Source: Hygrophila difformis
Lineage: Eukaryota > Streptophyta > Magnoliopsida > Lamiales > Acanthaceae
Assembly (NCBI GenBank): GCA_030278955.1
Contig: JAOANR010000012.1
Location: forward strand, 27,149,977-27,213,976
Direction of reading: 5' to 3'
DNA: 64,000 nucleotides
Position numbers and translations under genes: made by a program. Of this stretch, positions 24,701 to 36,600 are shown in pieces. Below the pieces are notes generated by a model. That model was not told the DNA's origin. It searched no databases and worked only from the letters and a program-made list of their open reading frames with translations. Position 1 is the first letter of the stretch; each line of letters opens with the position of its first letter.

Positions 24701-25624
24701 GATCCTCCTTACACTGCTGCACTGTTCCGAAAGATTCCCTCCACCGCACGAACCTCGGTATCACCGGTTCAATGAGTGGTTCAGCCATGTGAGGGAATCG
24801 CTCGTAGAACCATCCCTACAAAATAACACCGTCGTTCAGCTTCATATCGTTGCTTATGCACGAGAATGGTTTTCCATTCTCAGAAATGATAAATATAGAG
24901 AACTTACCACAACGCCCAGGGTGCAACCATCGATATAAGTCTTATTCTCCTCATTGATCCGCCGCATCGAATCTACCACCCATTCATACGCCGCAAGACC
25001 CCAGGCGTACTCCCTCAGCATCTTCAGCTTGTCCACGTGGTGGACAAGAAAATCGGGGAGGGTGTAAGCCGACACCGGGAAGAGGACGCAGCAGAATACC
25101 GCCAATACATACGCCCGTGCGAAATCAAGGCTGTTCTCGGTGCCAGCCAAGCTACACATGAGATCCAGTATATCTTGCCTTTTCAGACTGCCGCAATTTT
25201 GGAAATACTTCTCCCTGAACTGCGATTTTGGCACACACCTCGTGTGCACGAGCATGCCCTCGTGCTGCAGCCCTAATACCACAGAATATTCCCATGATCT
25301 GAACTTAACCGTAAATCCCTCCCCAAAAACGAACGCTCGCAACTCCGCATTAAAGCACTCGACGAGCGACTGCAGCCTCGCCTTGCTGCTGTAGATCACA
25401 TCAATTTTCGCAAAGTGATGGAATGGAGTCGACTTGATTGCCCTCCACTGTTCGTCCGTAATTCTCTCCCGTATGCTATTTATTGACTCTCTTAACATAC
25501 TCAGGCTACAACGTGAAATTATAGTAGCCTGCCCGGTCGTCCTTGCAGTTTTCTGGCTTGTTTCCGCCTCTTCACTTTCGCTCTTCTTCACTCTCTTCCC
25601 CTTCGAACGACGTTTCGGGGCCAT
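21730..25624 (-). CDS. ULP1/C48 peptidase-like protein of the MULE
   Basis: Six exons join in phase on the minus strand: 25624-24908, 24815-24456, 24338-23665, 23563-23383, 23305-23039 and 22914-21730, all GT/AG, giving 1127 residues with no stop. The N terminus is basic (MAPKRRSKGKR, likely nuclear). Next comes a DUF1985/plant-mobile-domain-like region, acidic and lysine-rich linkers, then the peptidase domain: His about 702 in QYHWLLVVLD and Cys about 769 in DCGVHV with an upstream Gln (RQQG). The usual acidic residue is Asn (VVYNSQ, about 719). ULP1 enzymes process SUMO or deconjugate it; what they do for MULEs is not established. The C-terminal third is low-complexity, built from two minisatellites. 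The start at 25624 is favoured over an in-frame ATG at 25651, which precedes a splice-like sequence. Confidence 0.85.
21808..21957 (-). repeat. 30-bp minisatellite, five units, coding
   Basis: Five near-perfect 30-bp units in the last exon of the ULP1-like gene encode PDAPADP(A/T)PT decapeptides. The period is a multiple of three, so copy-number change keeps the frame. Confidence 0.93.
22235..22495 (-). repeat. ~60-78-bp coding minisatellite
   Basis: Imperfect units encode EEEPIGTEQGADATNEEHAR-type peptides in the C-terminal tail of the ULP1-like protein. At least four copies are visible, with length differences in multiples of three. Confidence 0.88.
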
Positions 25625-25651
25625 TACAGGATACCTGCCAACACATTTCAT

Positions 25652-26844
25652 TTATACCAATGTCATGCGCAAATCATACATGTGTAATAGTTTAGCAATT
25701 TCCTATCTTATAAACATTCTCTAATCATCGGAATCACTTTAGAATCCAAATTTTTTACAGTACCATGGGACAATGCACCACACAACACAACGTGGCACCA
25801 ATACATAACATCTTGACTACTTATTATGCACCTCACATTATGTCGTATTCACACGCATACTTGGAATGTTCAACCATATACCGGTGTCATAGATATGCAA
25901 ACACAAATTATACTAAAGAAACCCCCAAAATTGATTTCACTGGTATCCGATTTGCATTAAAATTCAAAACTCCCAACATCATCCGCACCAAACAAGAAAT
26001 AATTCACCCTATAACCAATCCTTCCAATCTCACTTCAGTCGACATCAAATAGAACGCATCAAACATAAACAGGGGATGCTGGTATTGAATCTACATGCCA
26101 CTGGTATAGAAAAAATTCAACCAAAATCGAAAAAATGATAACAAATTCAAAACCCCCAAAATCGATTTCGTTGGTATCAAAATCACAAAAATTTCAAAAT
26201 GCCCCAATATCATCCGCACCTAACAAGAATCAAAATGGCACATTTCGTTTCATAAACAGGGGCTTGTCGGAAGTACTCCTAAATGGAGAAGAAATCGTAA
26301 ACCCTAACCCTTAAATTGTCCCCTTTCATCAACATCAACCAAACAACCAAACAAATCAAAATAACTTCAACCCTAACTCAACAAAACACATTGCCATACC
26401 TTTCTTGCTGCTTTCGGTGTCTTCGAGTTGCCGCGGTGGTTCCGTCGAGTTGTTGCAGGTCCGCGAATGCCGAGAAGAGACCCGCACTGGGACGCCGGCG
26501 TTTCCTCTCTTTCGAAAGCTCACGGAGGCGAAATGGGAGAAGCTGCTGCCTTCGATTTTTTCTGAGTTTAATTGAGGGGAAATGAGAGAAGCCGGTTGAG
26601 TAGAGTGCCTAAGTAGTTTGGAGAAGGAAGAACGGGAAATGAGGGGGTGTTCGCCGGAGTAATGGAGGACGTGGGAATTAATGGGTTGCAGCGGTTGCAG
26701 GCCTTGGGGGGCGGTTGATGTGATTTAAAGTTGAAAGTCCCATTATACCCTCCATTCGATTACACCAGTAATTTAAGCTTCAAGGATAGCATTGTCTTTT
26801 CACATTTTCTATTTTCAAAAGTAAATATATATACATTCACTGGT
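25652..26844. other. Promoter-proximal spacer of the ULP1-like gene
   Basis: No further gene supported. CACTGGTAT/GGTATC words recur, echoing the TIR. A GC-rich patch at 26420-26560 mirrors the GC-rich leader of the transposase at the other end, so each gene seems to be transcribed inward from a terminal GC-rich leader. Confidence 0.45.
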
Positions 26845-26923
26845 CTCTTAGAAGAAGTACTTTGGTATACTGGTCTTGTATGTGAAGTATTTTGACCACC
26901 TGGCCTTTATTTGACATTTCCCG
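26845..26923 (-). repeat. MULE right TIR
   Basis: Reverse complement matches the left TIR (17112-17190). Ends with CCCG directly before the right TSD copy at 26924-26932. Confidence 0.88.
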
Positions 26924-26967
26924 TTAATTTAACTAAGTTGGCACTAAATATATTTCTTGGCAATATA

Positions 26968-27119
26968 CTTCCTCCGTATTGTAATATTTATTACGGACTC
27001 ACTTTTCACGCCGTTCAATGCATATTTTAAATTATAGCTCAAGTTTGGTATAAGTAAAAATTCTAAAAGTTTGATATTAAAAAAACTACACGACGAGAAG
27101 AATCTAACAAGAACTCTCA
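26968..27119. mobile_element. Stowaway MITE, left half
   Basis: Starts CTTCCTCCGT after a TA (26966-26967). It continues homologously at 32499-32605 after the Helitron. The two halves sum to 259 bp, exactly the length of the Stowaway at 38576-38834, to which they align in reverse orientation across the junction. Confidence 0.75.
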
Positions 27120-28556
27120 TCTATATATATATTAAAGCATTAGTGAACAATCCATCCTACATTTAATGTGGTGTCTCCATTTCAAATTTCTAATTTTTAT
27201 AGATTTTTGTATTTTTTAATTTATTAATTTTAAATTTTCGCATTATTTATCTATTTATTATTTATTCATTATAGATTATCAATTTTTGAAATATATGAAT
27301 TTTTTCAATTTATATGGAATTCCCACAATGTTCATTTTTAAAAAGATTTGAAAAATTTGAAATTTTGTATATTTTATTATATCTATATTATGTTGCATTT
27401 TTCAATTTACTAATTTTAGATTTTCAAATATATTTATTTATTCATTATAGATTTTGGATTATCGTGTATAAAATTTATCATTTACTTATAAATTCTTACT
27501 ATATCTATCATATATCGTGTCACTATATATTCATTTTTAAAAAGATTTGAAAGATCAAATTAGAAATTTTGTATTTTTTATTTTATTTATTTTGGATTTT
27601 ATTATTTTTGCATTTTTTGTTTTATCTTTTACATTTTTTATTATTTTGCATTTTTTATTTTAAATATTTTAGATTGTATTGCTGCATTTATTATTTATTT
27701 ATAGATTTTCAGTTTTTACACCATATAATTATTATGACATGAATAAATATTTTCAGTTTTTGCACCACAGGTTTATAATTACGACGAGAGATTATTACGA
27801 CGAGGTTCTGACTGGACACTAAAAATTATATTGCGTTTATGTTTCAATATGGTCATCATATCGTAATTTTGGTAATTTTGTGTAGGTTTGGTCTCAATTT
27901 TGATTATAATTTTTTTTTGGTGATGTAAATGATGTAATCAAAATATACATTGCACATCATATTTATTTATTCATGATATATTAATGTGTATATGGCAATC
28001 CCAATTTTTTATTTTTAAAAGATATTTAATTTCCAATTGATATGGAGTTCCCACAATTTTATGTTTTTAAAAAATTTGAAATTTCAAATTTATATGGAAT
28101 TTGCAATGCATATATGGATTTTATATTATTAAAAGATACATTAATGAATATATGAAAAATATTTGTATATACAGACCATGTTTTCACAAAAATATGTCAC
28201 TTCTCCTAATAAATATACAATTATATAGTTGTTAATCGTTAAAAACTATATTTTATAATTATATTATTATAACTGTATATAAATATATAATAAATAATAT
28301 AAATTTTATATATGTCTTATTATATTGAAAATAATACAAAAAAATATACTATTGTTAAGGGAATTGTGAAAACTCATATTTTATGGATAATTGGTTTAGA
28401 GTAAATTAATTATTTTCGTAAAATATAGTATTGTAAATAAAACAATCGAGTGTATAAAGAGTTATTATATTGAGTTATTATATTGGGGTGCGAATAGATC
28501 CATATATAAATAAATAAGGAAAATTGAATTTTTTTATCTATCTTTTAAGAAACGTT

Positions 28557-28840
28557 CCCTCCATTTTATAATAAGTGTAATACTAGGAAATGACATCAAT
28601 TTAAGGTATGTTAATAAAATTAATTTAGTTGAAGAATTACAATAATTAAATAAATAAAATAAGATGAGTCACATTTGACTTTATTCCTTTTGAGTTTTAT
28701 TTTAATCAATATTAAAAAATTAATAATTTAAGTATAATTAGTAAATTATTAACCTTCAAAACATTCTGAATACAATAAAGTAACATTTATTTCCAAACAC
28801 CCAAAAAAGGAAAGTGTAACACTTAAAAAGACGGATGAAG
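28557..28840. mobile_element. Degenerate Stowaway-like MITE
   Basis: CCCTCCATTTTATAATAAGTGTAA at the left and GTAACACTTAAAAAGACGGATGAAG at the right form an imperfect inverted pair of the Stowaway type. The TA duplication is not clear. Confidence 0.4.
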
Positions 28841-28976
28841 TAATTCATTAATCTATATTTTAACAAATTTTTAATTGAGGAAAACAAATATAAATGTTGC
28901 AAATTCTATAAGTTAAAAAATTTTCTCTGAAATGCTGGTAATGAATGGAATTTTAACGTCTGAAACAGATAATTTA

Positions 28977-30191
28977 CGCTTTAGTTAGGGTGCGATTGAA
29001 CAAATCCGCAGCACATCAAGGCGGAAATCTGGACCATTGATTTCAAATCCAAGGGTTGTGAATGGATAAGGGTAAAGTTGTCCAACAAAATATGTAACGG
29101 AAGATATAACCCTATTTTTAGTATATTATCAATCTAATATTTGGTAAATCATATCAAATATTTGGTAATCAATATCTATGATCAAGAATATTTAGTAAAT
29201 AATATAACAAATTTATTGCGTATAGCATTTCAACGATGTTACCAAAAATAATTTTGGTATGCAATCAAAAATATTCCAGTGATTCAACATTGAAGAATTC
29301 AGCGATGCTACATTGAATAATTCAGCGACACAATCAAATACAATTCAGTGATGTTACCAAAATTACTTGAGTAATGCTATCAAAAAATATTTCAGTGGCC
29401 TCACCTAAAAGAATTCAGCCACTACATCAAGAATAATTCAGCGACAATACATTGTAGAATTCAGCGATGCTACCACATACAATTCAGCGAGGTTATCAAA
29501 AATAATTCAGTGATGCTATCAAAAAATATTTCAGTGAGCCTACCTAAAAGAATTCAGCGACTACACCAAGAAGAATTCAGCGACAGTACCTTGTAGAATT
29601 CAGCGATGCCACCACATACAATTCAGCGATGTTACCAAAAATAATTCAGTGATGCTACCAAAAAATATTTCAGTGAGCCTACCTAAAAGAATTAAGCGAC
29701 TACACCAAGAACAATTCAGCGACACTATCAAGAACAATTCAGCGATGCTACCGTATACAATTCAGCGATACCACCAAAAACAATTCAGCGACGCTTTCAT
29801 GAACAATTCAGCGATGATGCCAGAAACAATTCAACAATCTTTTCATGAACAATTCAGCGACGTTTTCATCAACAATTCAACGACTCGAACATTTTAGGTA
29901 CGTTTTCATGAAAAGTTCAAAGATATATATATATATATATATATATTGCAGTATAATTAAGTAAATTGGAGTTTATGTAAGATCGATTGATGATTTTGAA
30001 ATGTGTAGAGAAAAATAGAGTAAAAGTAGACTGAATAGACGATCAATTGTTTGTTAACAAAATTAAATCTAACAAATTTACTATTTTAACCTTCAAGTTA
30101 ATCTCATCCATCAATGTGCAAATTGAATCAACGGACTTGATGCACCGCAACGCATCAAGTCAAAATGGGCAATCGCACCCTAACTGAACCC
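28977..30191. mobile_element. Mutator-type MITE, copy 1, filled with CAGCGA repeats
   Basis: Ends CGCTTTAGTTAGGGTGCGAT and (reverse strand) GGGTTCAGTTAGGGTGCGAT. Flanked by the 9-bp duplication GATAATTTA (28968-28976, 30192-30200), as in the Mutator superfamily. The interior from about 29270 to 29885 is a run of more than 20 short units, each carrying (A/T)TTCAGCGA or a one-base variant, spaced about 20-30 bp. It has no coding capacity. A second copy with its own TSD lies at 60761-61847. Confidence 0.92.
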
Positions 30192-30399
30192 GATAATTTA
30201 TTGATACTAGACGAGACATATTATATTAATGAATAAATGAAGACGATCATGCTAAGGTATAAAATAATGTTTATAATAAAATAATGTTTGTAGTTGATAG
30301 TGATGAAGATTGATAATTTTTTTTTTCTTTACGTGGTGGAACTGACAAGACATTTATCGATAATTTATCTAGAAAATATTATGTTTAGTCCTTCATGGG

Positions 30400-31870
30400 A
30401 GATGTGATATTGTTCTGCCTGTAGCATCCGGTGGAATAGCACCCCTACTCCTTCCAAGAGGTAGGACTACACATTCTAGATTTGATATTCCACTAGATTG
30501 TGACCAGAATTCTACATGAAAAAACTTACCCAGTTATTTAACCTCTGTTATCAATAAAACAAAACTCAATATTTGGGATGAAAATTCTTGATTGGTAGAA
30601 TGATTATGAGCCCGTCTGAATTAACCAAATTACTCATTTGATTTCAGAGGAAAAAATTTTCACTTGCAGTTTGTTTTATTATGACTATTTTTTAAAAAAA
30701 ACAAACAAAAGTCAATGTCAATCTTTAAATAAGGATGGACCTATCTTCAAAAATCAGTTTTTACCCATGTCATTGATATATTGCAATATGTCGTGTCACT
30801 GGAGAGAGGAGACTCGAAGTATTAACTCAAAATACTACAATAAATGTTATTTACAATGAAAATTATATTGATAGAAATTTGCACAATGAATACTTCACGT
30901 AGGTGATGGTAATGGGTAAAATTGTATAGATCTTGGAGATGTACAATTAAATTGGACATTTCCAGATGATACTTTTATAAACTCTACGGATCTAATAGCG
31001 GCAACGGTTGAGAGTACTTATACCAATATAAACTGCACCACTTCAAATCCAAATATTTTTACTATATATTAACCCCTACCAATGAAATTGTTGATACGAT
31101 CAATCATTACATCATAGTATTATGTATGCAAATGAAAATGTATATATATGTCAGTTTTAACAATATCTGTCAAGATGATGAAAGCATAGATAATGCCAGT
31201 AAAATATTTTTACTGGAATATCTAAACACGACCAATTGTTCTGGATTACCGAATTGTTCTGGTTACCGAATCATGAAATATAGTTGAATGACGGTTGTAT
31301 AGTCATGCTTTTTAGAAATATAGATCCATCAAATAAATTATGTAATGAAAGTAGGTTGATAGTATCCAAGATGCGGAATCATATAATTGAGGTTAAACTA
31401 ATTTTCGGGAAACAATGAAAGTAGAAAATTCTTGAGTGGTAGAAAGCCCATTTTATTTAATCAAATTTCCCATTCAATTTCATATGAGAAAAATCTCACT
31501 CGCAGTTTGTTTTGCAATGATTACTAACAAAAAGTCAATGTCAATCTTTAAAAAATGTTAGACTTTATCTTCCAAAACCTGTTTTTAGCCATGAACAGTT
31601 ATGCTATAATATTTCGTGTCACTAGCAAGATGTGGCTCAAAGTATTAATATGCAATTAAGAATGATTAACTCAATATAGCACCAGAAATATTATTTATAA
31701 TGAAATTTATTTATGATAGAAAATTTGCAAAATAGATAGTTGATATAGGTGATAAAGCTGATATTGATTTTGGAGATGTACAATCAGATTTGACATTTCC
31801 AGATGACATTCTTATAAACTCTACGAATGATCCTATATATACAATTTTTTAGAGTACGTATATAAATATA
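30400..31870 (+). pseudogene. PIF1 helicase relic, internally duplicated
   Basis: Translated plus-strand pieces match Helitron PIF1 helicase motifs. One, at about 30425-30525, contains LLLPRGRTTHSRFDIPL, the counterpart of [11 protein letters not shown] in the first Helitron. Another, at about 30930-31025, contains TFPDDTFINSTD, and a diverged second copy is at about 31760-31840. The whole 30575-31050 segment recurs at about 31410-31890 (offset about 840 bp). Stops and frameshifts are numerous. No function remains. Confidence 0.8.
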
Positions 31871-32219
31871 AATTGCACCACTTGAAATTCAGACATTTTT
31901 AAATTAAAGATAGTGCTATATTAGCCCCTATCAATGGGATTTTCAGCAATGAAATTTTCAACAAATTGTGAGGGAATTTTTCATATTATGCTTAATACTT
32001 ATATTTAAATTTTATTTTATCTTTTTTTTTAATTTTCAAATTAAATAAAAATATTTTTTAAATAATTATTTTTATTGATCTATTAATTTTATATGGGACA
32101 AACCACATATACTAAAGAATACGGTATAATATGATTTCTTTGTTAGTTTCAAAAATAATTAAATTATATCATCATATGTAATTTAAAATCATTACACACT
32201 TTTTATTACCTAAAATATA

Positions 32220-32409
32220 CTCCCTCTGTCCCATTCCAAATGTCCTACTTACTATTTTTGGATGTCCCATTACAAATGTCTTCTTTCTATAAATAGAAAT
32301 AATTTTCCCCTCCAACAACTATGTGGACCCCACCATATACTCACAAACCAACTCTACCTTAATTCCCGTGCCCAACAGTAACAAGACACTTGGAGTGGGA
32401 CGGAGGGAG
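32220..32409. mobile_element. Stowaway MITE, 190 bp
   Basis: Terminal inverted repeats CTCCCTCTGTCCCA and TGGGACGGAGGGAG, flanked by TA on both sides (32218-32219, 32410-32411). Tc1/mariner-type. Inserted within the second Helitron. Confidence 0.9.
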
Positions 32410-32498
32410 TAATTTATTACAACTTTATATAATATAAATATATATATTATATAAAATATATAGTTATGCCCGTCGAGTCTCGACGGGTTACTTACTAG

Positions 32499-32605
32499 TT
32501 TGTCTATATTTTAACTTGTATAACTAAGACAAAACTTTAAGTAAAACTCTGTGTATGAATATTAACACATTACCAAATGTAAGAAACATAACGAGACGGA
32601 GGTAG
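32499..32605. mobile_element. Stowaway MITE, right half
   Basis: Continuation of 26968-27119; ends ACGGAGGTAG before TA (32606-32607). Confidence 0.75.
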
Positions 32606-32648
32606 TATATATTATAGTGACAACATTACAATAAGTTTGTACTTTTGC

Positions 32649-35562
32649 TGTAACATCCCGATTAATTAATTCACAATTTACTTATTTAATTGTAATTAAT
32701 TAAAATAATGTGGACATATATGAACTAAATATATTGAGTGAGGGGATCACTAGCAAGGGCTAACAATAATTAAGAGATGGGCCAAATACTTAAAAAGAGA
32801 ATGAAGAGTAGTCCAAAGAGCCCAACCCATAATCGAAGCCCATGACCCAAGCCCAACCTGCCCAAAGCCCACAACCTATTTCCACTAATTAGAACGGGAG
32901 TTTCACAGATTGGGATTCTTTCTCAAATTATTCCCGTCACTTTGAAGAGAGAAATTGGGGCTTGTCTTGGAGTGTAGAACGCGATGAGGAAGAAGATGGA
33001 CTGTGAAGCCATGGAAATCCCCTCAAGCTTTTGTCAAGGTGTAGTCTCTTCTCTTTTTCCTTCTTGCTCTTTTATTCGAAATTGGGGATTTTGGGGAAGC
33101 ATCGGTTTTCCATTTTTGTTGGAAGAGCCGCTGCTCATCGGAAGAGAAGGGAAGGTGCCGGAGTGGCGTTGACGAGGTCCGGTGCGGTGGTGGAGCAACG
33201 TCGGGGTGAAGGAGAGCTCGCCTTCCCGCGAGCTGCGGCTCTGGAGAGGAACAGCGCGCAGAGGCGCGCTGCTGTGCAGCGGCGACTTCGCCGCTGCCGC
33301 TGTGGCGGCCGCCGGCCTGCCGCCGGCGGTGTGGTGGTGGTGATGGTGGTGCATGTGGTGTTTGGGTGGTGGTGAATGTTGGCAGAGGTGGTGGTGGCCG
33401 GCTGTGGTGGTGGTGGAAGTTTAGGTGTTTTCTCATTTTGGGTGTTCTTGAAATGTTGAAGTAGATTCTTTAACCCAATTTTTGATTTGAGTGTTGGAAT
33501 GCAGTAATTGTTGATTATTACTTAAATCATAGATTGTAGAAATTATATGGTTTTGGTGATTTTGTTCTTCAATTATTTTTGATCATCCTTGAATAAAGTG
33601 GATATTGGTGTTTAAATATGGGAGTTGGAGGATAAGGATGTTTATGTATTAAATTGGGTGAGGATATGGTTCGGTGTTGCTAGCAAGACTTGGAATTGAT
33701 CTTATGATGTTATTGAAGTCTAGTGCAAGTGTAGTTTCTTGGGAATTCTTGAGCTACTAAAGTGATTCTTGAATATAGAATATTAGGGAAGTATGTATTT
33801 CAATTATTGAACTTGGTTGTGTTGGGTAATTTTTGGAATGAACAAGATGATGATTCTTGGGATATTATGTTGAAGGGTTAAAAATATAATTGGTTGATTA
33901 TATTTGAATTCAAGAGTTAAATGAATTTTATAAGTAACTCTTGAATAAACAAGTTGTGATTTTAAGTGGGAACTTGATGGTGTTGTTGAAATTAATTTGG
34001 GATATCTTGCTAGTTTTAATATGAGATTACTTGAATGCTTGAAACTTGTAGAATTATATCTTGGATGTTGGATTGAATAAATTGGAGTATTGTTGGATGG
34101 TTGTCTTGGAAGGGAGTAGAAAGGGGATTGGAGGTAGATGTTGAAATTAGTGAAAGGAGGAGACGAGTGTATTGGTGTTATTTAATTATTGTATTTCTTA
34201 TAATTATATTTTTGTACAGGAAACCACGATGAAGCTATTGCAAGGGTGGAGACTTATCAATGAAGCTTTGAAGATCTATTAAACAGGCAAGGTTTAGTTA
34301 GTAATATGTAGATTAGGGAGTTAGGCCGAGATGACTAATTAGTGTTGATTTCTAAATCATATAACCCTTGGCATGTTAACCTAGACGTTTAGGATGTGAT
34401 CCCAAATAGGTTATACTTTAGATTTAGGGACGTCTACGACTAGACTGGCTCCCTAGGGATCTATTACTCGCTATGTTAAGCTAGTAATGTTTATAATGGA
34501 TACAGAAGTGTATATCGAATGTTGAATCTATGATAGAGAACCTAGACGGCTAGGTGGTTTCTCTGATTACTCAGGTTATGTGTGTGCATTTGTTTGGGAT
34601 CTATTCCCTGGAATTATTTTGGGATTCGTTCTCTGTAACTGTTTTGTGATTTATTCCATGTGCTTGATTTGGGATTTATTCCCTTATGTGTATTTGACCC
34701 TCTAGGGATATTCAGCTGATATCCCGGGTCTGTGTGTTGTGCGTGTGGCACGTTGCGGCAATTGGGGAGTGAACCCATTGCCATGCGGTAGTTGGGGAGT
34801 GAACCCTCTGCCATGACCCGCTAGACGCTGCTCTGGTCAGTGACGACTATCTGGCTCCCTCACCAGTGTTATTGGCCCTGCGTAGGCTGTTCGTCCGCGG
34901 CGGGGGCGACGTTGACGGGCAGTTCATTGTGATGGAAGAGGGTGGTGTCCTCTCGCCAATGATGACTGTCGACCATGGTTATTAGGAAACGCGTTAGACA
35001 TGATTAATTGTTGCATTTAGGATAGATAGACACATAGGTCATATCATTCATCTCATCATTCATCATGCATAATGATTGCAATGCATTTTATGGTTGAAGC
35101 ACCGGTATGGGACGGTGTGATGTTTAAATACTGTATTTAATTTATGTTATTAATATATTTGTATTTATAATTATGTCGTTTAATTCTCGTACTGTCTAAT
35201 CTACTTACTACTGCTATTACCTTGCCAGTACGTTGTACTGACACCTTGTTGTTGTCTATTTTATAGATTCTCCTATGGATGGCGCATATCATGAGGATGG
35301 GATTCGGGCTGAGCGAACTAGTGTAGCTTGCATTTATTTAATTATGTTGGTTTTAGTGGAACTTTCTGGCTTATTAATGAATTGTTACAGGGCTTGTAGC
35401 CGGATATGCTATGTTGATTTATGGGAATATTTTATTTTGATTTTGTACTATGAGTTACTACCTCGCTTCGTATTAGCTGTCTAAGCTGAGTGATCGACAG
35501 TTTAGAACAGTTAATACGGCGGTGACGTCACGAAAATGATTTTAAATTTTCGGGGCGTTACA
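32649..35562 (+). mobile_element. Solo LTR, 2914 bp, probably Ty3/gypsy chromovirus type
   Basis: Begins TGTAACATCCCG and ends CGGGGCGTTACA, with a perfect 5-bp duplication TTTGC on each side (32644-32648, 35563-35567). There is no second LTR and no internal region, so the element was probably reduced by LTR-LTR recombination. The long LTR and TGTAAC...GTTACA ends resemble Tekay/Del-like chromoviruses (family assignment by memory). Internal small duplications lie at 34596-34690 and 34753-34815 (33-bp unit). Short frames in the GC-rich part (33030-33440) look like leader sequence, not genes. Confidence 0.85.
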
Positions 35563-35602
35563 TTTGCTATGACTTCGGTTATTAAATCATTAGTAGCTAA
35601 AG

Positions 35603-36483
35603 GTAGGGCTGGACAATTTTGCCGAAAACTCGGTATATCGTTTATACCATATCGAAAAATGCCGAAAATATCGAAATTTATGGTATACCGAAAATTTTGG
35701 TACGGCATATTACCGTGCCGAATATTTTTGATATGGTATCGGTATTACCGACAATACCGATATACCGATATATACATATATATTTTATAAAATATATAAT
35801 TACATTTTTAAATAAAAAATATTACATATTTATTCGAAACCTAAAAAAATTCACAGTTAGGGCCTAAACCCAATTTTAAATAACGTTAACGTAAAATTAA
35901 GTTTATATTTAATATAAAGTAAACATTAATACTAAATTACAATCCTATTCAAAATGATTATGTTTATTTATTTAAGTTTAACATTTAAGTAGTATTTATT
36001 TATCACAATTTAATCTAATATATATCTAAAACTTTTATTTTTTGTAATAGTTGCATATTCTGGTCAAGCTTACATCTTTGATCTTCAACTCTAGTGTGAC
36101 TTAGAACTTACTAATATTTTTAATCGGGAGCATAAATAAATAAATAAATTTCATTCAGCTAGAAGAGATTATAAATGATCTCTAAAGTTCATTTAAAACT
36201 TTATTGATATCATGTGATGCGAATTAGTTACATTATTTTGGAAATTCTTTTATTATAATTAAGTTAAAACAATTATATGAAAATTTTCTTCACTCATTTT
36301 CATAAATATTTTTATATTGGTATATCGATAATACCGAACTTTTATGCCGAATATTTCGGTATATCGAATATTGGTATACCGAATTTTTGGTATGGTAATG
36401 ATATTCATTTTTCATATACCGATATTTTCGGTATGGTAACGGTATGAGTGAAAAAATTTCGTATGCCCTACCGATCCAACCCT
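35603..36483. mobile_element. hAT-type non-autonomous element, 881 bp
   Basis: Ends (G)TAGGGCTGG and, on the reverse strand, AGGGTTGG, with an 8-bp duplication AGCTAAAG at 35595-35602 and 36484-36491, the hAT TSD length. Subterminal regions are dense in TATACCGA/CGGTAT words on both strands; the middle is AT-rich and non-coding. It inserted about 30 bp from the solo LTR end. Confidence 0.88.
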
Positions 36484-36600
36484 AGCTAAAGCCTAAAGGA
36501 TTTTGGTTGCTAACTATTGGTAGCGAAAAATACGAAACTTTTGTAATGTAATTAAGGCTGCTTATCCAAATATTCATGTTGCACTCACCAATATATACTA

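Larger units (their letters stand above)
17112..26923. mobile_element. Complete KAONASHI-type MULE, 9812 bp, with transposase and ULP1-like gene
   Basis: Imperfect terminal inverted repeats of about 77 bp lie at 17112-17190 and 26845-26923. They share AAAGGCCAG, CAAAATACT, ATACAAGACCAG and ATACCAAA in the same order. The element is flanked by a perfect 9-bp duplication, TTAATTTAA, at 17103-17111 and 26924-26932, the TSD length of the Mutator superfamily. Inside, a mudrA-type transposase (plus) and a ULP1-like peptidase gene (minus) converge. ULP1-bearing MULEs were described in plants as KAONASHI. Borders, TSD and gene content agree independently. Confidence 0.93.
27120..32498 (+). mobile_element. 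Non-autonomous Helitron, 5.4 kb
   Basis: Starts A|TCTATATATATATTAAAG at 27120 and ends with a perfect 8-bp stem (CCCGTCGA/TCGACGGG, 32469-32487), then CTAG (32495-32498) followed by T. It interrupts a Stowaway MITE, which proves the borders. Inside are a Mutator-type MITE (28977-30191), a Stowaway (32220-32409) and plus-strand relics of PIF1 helicase, so it descends from a coding Helitron. AT-rich 27130-28550 shows no gene. Confidence 0.88.

Noticed and set aside
26316..26585. Plus-strand frame upstream of the ULP1-like gene
   Set aside because: It overlaps the GC-rich presumed leader of the minus-strand gene and has no family resemblance.
29270..29885. Regularly spaced repeats that might suggest a CRISPR-like array
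   Set aside because: Plant nuclear context, unequal spacing, degenerate spacers and location inside a TIR/TSD-defined MITE.
29649..29897. Reading frame inside the Mutator-type MITE
   Set aside because: It is a translation of the CAGCGA tandem units, with no start context or family similarity.
33023..33436. GC-rich overlapping frames on both strands
   Set aside because: They lie within the solo LTR, are low-complexity (Pro/Ser/Arg/His-rich) and overlap each other; read as LTR leader sequence.
35275..35484. 69-codon frame near the solo LTR 3' end
   Set aside because: Inside the LTR, no recognisable domain, composition like translated non-coding DNA.
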